Assembly: GCF_024679095.1 (NCBI RefSeq)
Contig: NC_066509.1
Span: 14,070,366-14,134,365 of the forward strand
Direction: 5' to 3'
DNA from: Eriocheir sinensis
Lineage: Eukaryota > Arthropoda > Malacostraca > Decapoda > Varunidae
DNA: 64,000 nt
This document shows, piece after piece, positions 61,868 to 64,000 of the stretch. Made by a program: the position numbers and the translations under genes. How positions within the stretch are numbered: position 1 is the first letter of the stretch; each line of letters starts with the position of its first letter. Under the pieces are notes generated by a model, which was not told the origin of the DNA, ran no database searches, and worked only from the letters and a program-made list of their open reading frames with translations.

Positions 61868-62135
61868 GAGCTCCGTAGCGCAGTAGTTGGCATGCTAACC
61901 TTGCAACCGAAGGGTCCCGGATTCGATTCTGAGGCCGAGTGGAGACGGATGGGCAGTCTTTTTAGTGCCTCCTGTCTACCCAGCAGTAAATAGGTATCGG
62001 GTCCTGCCTCACGGGCGTGTGTGGGTGTGATATGAGGTTCCGGCCCTACCCAAATATCCATCACCTAAGCTCCGAGCTCATTCGAGGAGTGTACTGTTTA
62101 GGGATTGCACGAGTCGAGAGACCATGTCTGACCAT
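61868..62135 (+). mobile_element. Third tRNA-like SINE family with (CA)n tail
   Basis: GAGCTCCGTAGCGCAGTAGT and TCCCGGATTCGATTCTGAGG supply tRNA-like A and B boxes. A unique body follows, and a (CA)n tract at 62142-62189 forms the 3' tail. A second CA tract sits just upstream, so the pair may represent a CA-tailed SINE that landed in CA repeats. Confidence 0.8.
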
Positions 62136-62140
62136 GGGGA

Positions 62141-62189
<49 letters not shown>

Positions 62190-62192
<3 letters not shown>

Positions 62193-62790
62193 TACTTCGA
62201 CAACACTCAGCTGTCACCTTCTTCTACACTAAACATCCTCGGTCTATCCTTAACTCAAAATCTTAACTGGAAACCACATCTCTCTTGCTAAATCAGCTTC
62301 CTCGAAGTTGGGTGTTCTGTATCGCCTCCGCCAGTTCTTTTCCCCCTCACAAATGCTGTCCATGTACAGGAGCCTTGTCCGCCCTCGTATGGAGTATGCA
62401 TCTCACGTGTGGGGGGGCTCCACACACACAGCTCATTTGGACTGAGTGGAGGCTAAGGCTCTTCGTCTTATCAATTCCCCTCCCCTTGCTGACAGTCTCC
62501 CATCTCTTAAATTCCGCCGCAATGTTGCATCTCTTTCTATCTTTTACCGATATTTTCATGCTGACTACCCTTCAGAACTTGCTAATTGCATGCCTCCCCC
62601 CTCCAGCGGCCCCGCTGCACTCGATTTTCTACTCTTGCTTACCGCTATACTGTCCAAATCCCTTATGCAAGAGTTAACCAGCATCTTCATTCTTTTTTCC
62701 CTACTGCTGGTAATCTGTGGAACAGCCTTCATTTATCTATATTTCCTCCTGCCTATGACTTGACCTCTTTCAAGAGATGAGTGTCAGTAC
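62190..62790 (+). mobile_element. Jockey-like LINE reverse transcriptase C-terminal fragment
   Basis: Successive frames give LNILGLSLTQNLNWKPHL, SKLGVLYRLRQFFSPSQMLS, MYRSLVRPRMEYASHVWGGS, EAKALRLINSPPLADSLPSL, VASLSIFYRYFH and GNLWNSLHLSIFPPAYDLTS. This is the thumb and C-terminal region of an invertebrate LINE. Stops and frame changes are present. Confidence 0.82.
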
Positions 62791-62915
62791 ATCTCCTCTC
62801 CCGAAATTAGCCTCTCTTTTGGCCTCTTGTTCTGTTTTTCTCTTGTTGGAGCACGCTTGGCGGGCTTTTATATTGCTATATTGTTTTAGTGTCCCTGAGC
62901 TCTCCCCCTTGCTGT

Positions 62916-62968
<53 letters not shown>

Positions 62969-64000
62969 GTTAGCCGGTTATTAATCTTAATACTCCGCAC
63001 GTCACGCTCCTGGTGCCAAACTCCTCAACTCGTGGCCTTTTCGGGTTCCCGGCGCGAGGTGAGGAAGCTGGTGTCCTGAAACAGTAACGATATTAATATT
63101 TTCGATGACCCCAAAATTTTGCAGGTAGCCATCACTTCTCGATTTAGTAAGTTAAAAACTGCCTTGAAAAATAATTCGTAAAGTTTTAAGAGGATAATGA
63201 AGTTCTGGGACACAAATATTAAACTTAGCGCTGATCTGCTTCACTGTGTAGGTGAATGACGTCACCGGCAATAACAAAGGCGACCTTAAGTAAGTCAAGT
63301 CCAAGAAAATGGTGCAGTGAGTATTTTTTCTCTTCAAAGAACCATTGTTCGTCCTCTCATTAGTGGCAGAGATTCCTTTTGTCCTGCTGATTATTCTCCC
63401 TTTTTTATCCTGATCAGCTTCTTATTACAGCGGAGTAATCCTTCACAGGTTTCGGGGCAGCGGAGGGAAATAATGAGCCTCTGAGCCTTGCTAACCCTTC
63501 TCAGTGTTTGCCTTTATCTTTTTTTTTTTTTACTTTTGTGTCGGCGAACGTATGTCCGCCCACTGAAGAAGGCACAACCCGGTAATGGAGGCACGGCACA
63601 CTGAAGACAGCGCCCACTGGTGGAAGCACCGCCCGCAGTGGAGGTACGAGGCGTCACAAGCCAGTTCGTTTCCAGCAGCGGAACGGTCACATACTGCAAG
63701 ATTTTGATATTTCATGCCGGTGTGGCCGGCAATGGCCCCGGACACAATAAACAGTTCAACGTTTTCCATCTCGTTGGGCCTCGATTCTTCCCTGCGGCCC
63801 CACAAGCGTCCCCTCTGCCACCTCCCCTCCCCTCCACCCCGTAACAAAGGCCGCTCCCCATCTTCCAGCCTGACGGGAAATCAACACTAAATATGGAATG
63901 TAACTACACCACTTGGGTGAAAGTTGTTTTTCACTCTTTTTTTATTTTATTCCTGGTTTCACATTTTTTGTTCCAGTTCAGGCCTCCGCTCTGTAATGAA
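62791..64000. other. Unassigned right-edge DNA
   Basis: A (CA)n tract lies at about 62919-62967 and a T-run near 63520. Further opsin exons were looked for on the minus strand and not found. Nothing else was recognised. Confidence 0.5.

Noticed and set aside
63152..63847. Missing opsin TM1-TM4 exons in the right-edge minus frames
   Set aside because: None shows the DRY motif or TM1-TM4 features, so upstream exons are probably outside the window.

Overview
This window is animal nuclear DNA, most likely from a decapod crustacean. The evidence is intron-split genes with GT-AG borders, long pure dinucleotide tracts, a tRNA-headed SINE family and dense CR1/RTE/jockey-like LINE debris interrupted by small DNA transposons. 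The decapod placement is an inference from repeat style and from the opsin and housekeeping protein sequences; no species-level marker was seen. Four host genes can be read exon by exon. (1) VPS26C (DSCR3) on + is complete in seven exons, 9289-16891. (2) DTL/CDT2 on - is complete in eight exons, 32960 down to 21753. (3) RpS19 on + is complete for coding sequence in four exons, 39669-44822. (4) An r-opsin/melanopsin-like opsin on - is the 3' part only, three exons from 61396 to 59746; TM1-TM4 must lie beyond the right edge or in exons not found. Layout: 1-950 holds repeat debris and an open frame leaving the left edge. 951-8487 looks like one old hAT transposon with matching terminal inverted repeats, a transposase C-terminal remnant, an inserted CR1-like LINE and two tandem arrays. 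9289-16891 is VPS26C, whose 5.1 kb first intron hosts a 521-bp hAT element with a perfect 8-bp target duplication and an antisense LINE. 19600-21140 holds LINE ORF1-like remains and a frameshifted conserved exon. 21753-32960 is DTL; its introns hold a piggyBac-like element, a second hAT element with a perfect 8-bp duplication, a foldback element, and an RTE-like LINE inserted into a CR1-like LINE with a 16-bp duplication. 33000-39660 is intergenic, with a 1.6-kb large inverted repeat around LINE sequence and a Harbinger-like MITE. 39669-44822 is RpS19, with a CR1-like LINE in its second coding intron. 44900-59700 is repeat-dominated. 59746-61396 is the opsin, and the rest is repeats. The genes are functionally unrelated: VPS26C acts in endosomal Retriever recycling, DTL in CRL4 ubiquitin ligase control of replication licensing, RpS19 in the 40S ribosome and the opsin in light sensing. 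The best regulatory sign is a perfect E2F-type palindrome just upstream of the DTL start codon. No bacterial-style system, CRISPR array or clearly new gene system is visible. The most informative unusual structures are the nested transposons, the large inverted repeat, and microsatellites that abut opsin splice sites.
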